Shown: positions 63,047 to 64,000 of the stretch, in pieces
Layout: every line of letters starts with the position of its first letter
How positions within the stretch are numbered: the stretch's first letter is position 1
From: G963665925 sp963678925
Lineage (GTDB): Bacteria > Bacillota > Clostridia > Peptostreptococcales > Acidaminobacteraceae
DNA length: 64,000 nucleotides
Assembly: GCA_963678925.1 (NCBI GenBank)
Contig: OY787533.1
Location: 1,054,001 to 1,118,000 of the forward strand
Direction of reading: 5' to 3'
Position numbers and translations under genes: made by a program
The notes under the pieces: model-generated
Database searches by the model: none
Seen by the model: only the letters and a program-made list of their open reading frames with translations
What the model was told of the DNA's origin: nothing

Positions 63047-63415
63047 CTATTCGCCTCCATTTTCATCTTGATTAAGTTGCGGCAGTTCCCAAAGCGTCAG
63101 CTTGATATCCGTTAATTCAAGCGGGGATATGACTTCTTCAAGCACTGGATTTCCACTGTCATCAACTTGTCCTGTAGCTTGCATTGTCCTTTGAACTGGC
63201 GGGATGGAGATGTTTGCCACATACCAGTCTTGCACACCTGTTGTCAGGCCACCAGTACGGTCAAAGGATATGTCCACTACGACTTCAACATCTGTCTGTC
63301 GCTTTGCCAGACCAACAATCAGTTCATCTTCTCCATGTGTGAAGATAATCGCTTTTGCTTCTTCATCGAGTTCATATGCAATCTTCTTGCCTTGATTCAT
63401 TTCAACAATGTTCAT
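63047..63415 (-). CDS. Phage tail-associated protein of unknown function
   Basis: The 122-residue protein starts at an ATG with AGGAGG just before it; the in-frame upstream extension lies in the preceding gene. It is beta-rich and acidic, ending in 'LTLWELPQLNQDENGGE'. I recognise no specific family. It lies between a tail-fibre-like gene and the DGR target, overlapping or abutting both, so a chaperone, adaptor or fibre role is inferred from position only. Confidence 0.65.
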   Translation of the reverse strand: MNIVEMNQGKKIAYELDEEAKAIIFTHGEDELIVGLAKRQTDVEVVVDISFDRTGGLTTGVQDWYVANISIPPVQRTMQATGQVDDSGNPVLEEVISPLELTDIKLTLWELPQLNQDENGGE

Positions 63416-63423
63416 ATGGCCTC

Positions 63424-63909
63424 CTATACCTTTTCGTTCACAAGCGTCCATCTGATTTTGGCGCTTGAAGCTGAGCCTGTGTAGCTTATCTTGAAGCCAT
63501 TGGATGCCTTGTCATACACTTTAATGTCGCCAATGAGTCCTGCATCACCTTCAATGATTTCTGTCGCCACGCTATAGTTCGGCGCGTTGTGCTGCGGAAA
63601 CTCGCTGACCGACACATAAATATATGGATCAGATGTTCTGAAATACAGATTCGTGTCTGCATTAACGATTTCTACTTCACCGCTTTGGACACGTTGTTTC
63701 TGCCATTTTTCAAGCTCTAAGCCATTTCCTCTTGTCCCACGTGCACGTTCAAGCGCTACGGCTGTAATCGTGGCATTCAGGTCAATCCCGGCTTCCATTC
63801 TGTTCATGTTTTCCTGATCGTACAAAGTGCCTTCCTGAAGAACCTGACCGTCTTGGTCTACCACTTCATCTTGCCACTCTATCGGGTAATAATCTTGGTT
63901 GTACTTCAT
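63424..63909 (-). CDS. Phage tail fibre/baseplate-like protein
   Basis: The 161-residue protein has the motif 'QEGTLYDQENMNRMEAGIDLN' near residues 25-45, a pattern ('GT..na.nlN.mE.gI') found near the N-termini of many phage tail and baseplate fibre proteins. The rest is beta-rich. The ATG at 63909 overlaps the stop of the upstream gene (TGATG), with GAGG 7 bases before, showing translational coupling. Confidence 0.72.
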   Translation of the reverse strand: MKYNQDYYPIEWQDEVVDQDGQVLQEGTLYDQENMNRMEAGIDLNATITAVALERARGTRGNGLELEKWQKQRVQSGEVEIVNADTNLYFRTSDPYIYVSVSEFPQHNAPNYSVATEIIEGDAGLIGDIKVYDKASNGFKISYTGSASSAKIRWTLVNEKV

Positions 63910-64000
63910 CAATTAACCTCGCTAACCCAAGTGTACTCAAATGCTTCCCACAATCCTTTGCGGGCTGGCTTTTCGACCACACCTGTCTTTGAGTCTATGA
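63909..64000 (-). CDS. Phage tail-region protein, C-terminal end only
   Basis: The minus strand is open from the window edge to a TGA at 63909-63911 and encodes 'IDSKTGVVEKPARKGLWEAF' followed by 'EYTWVSEVN'. It is coupled to the next gene. The rest lies beyond the window, so no function is assigned. Confidence 0.6.
   Translation of the reverse strand, partial: IDSKTGVVEKPARKGLWEAFEYTWVSEVN

Noticed and set aside
1..64000. tRNA or rRNA genes
   Set aside because: I saw no cloverleaf with a GGTTCRA-type T-loop or rRNA core sequence while reading both strands; a tRNA scan would settle it.

Overview
The window comes from a low-to-moderate GC anaerobic Firmicute, most likely class Clostridia. 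The signs are a clostridial 2[4Fe-4S] ferredoxin, a Rex redox repressor, SLH-anchored giant surface proteins, an AtoDAEB short-chain fatty acid locus under a sigma-54 promoter, a glycine riboswitch, and strong AGGAGG-type ribosome binding sites with frequent GTG/TTG starts. I do not assign a genus.

Layout. 1-8.5 kb: end of a P-loop/Asp23-like gene, ferredoxin, a stretch of 56-bp hairpin repeats, a CPA1 Na+/H+ antiporter with a structured leader, a MarR regulator, an ArsB/NhaD-type permease operon, and a LysR/malic enzyme pair. 8.5-11.4 kb: UPF0210 and ACT-domain genes behind a glycine riboswitch, then rex. 11.6-17.6 kb: an ABC-F ATPase, a lone acyl carrier protein, an intergenic DnaA-box cluster, and the tsaE-tsaB-rimI-yip1-tsaD operon (tRNA t6A synthesis). 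17.7-25.1 kb: secreted GH26-like hydrolase, amidohydrolase, a membrane protein, a decayed patch (transglutaminase-like pseudogene and IS3 remnant), galU, and a RimK-like ligase with an acetyltransferase. 25.3-31.4 kb: atoD-atoA-atoE-thiolase behind a -24/-12 promoter with upstream inverted repeats, followed by the PAS-AAA+-Fis activator that probably drives it. 31.5-36.6 kb: CobW GTPase, a solo TnpB element with a probable omega RNA, a small secreted protein whose 5' region abuts the element, a diguanylate cyclase and an SLH pseudogene. 36.7-56 kb: two giant SLH surface proteins (about 2490 aa LRR/cadherin-like, and about 2290 aa with 12 Calx-beta repeats) that share a C-terminal cassette. Between them lie a type IV pilin-like protein and a three-gene signalling operon in which the histidine phospho-acceptor motif seems to sit on a separate small membrane protein. 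A membrane-anchored glucosaminidase-like protein follows. 56-59.4 kb: galE and tex.

59.5-64 kb is the highlight: a diversity-generating retroelement (DGR) beside phage tail genes. On the minus strand the order is tail protein genes, a C-type-lectin/FGE-fold target protein ending in a 111-bp variable repeat (VR), an Avd-like helical-bundle protein, two template repeats (TR) inside a 275-bp tandem duplication, the reverse transcriptase, and an XRE regulator. Of 18 VR/TR differences, 13 fall at template adenines, as expected for adenine-directed mutagenic homing. The duplicated template module is the most unusual feature of the window.
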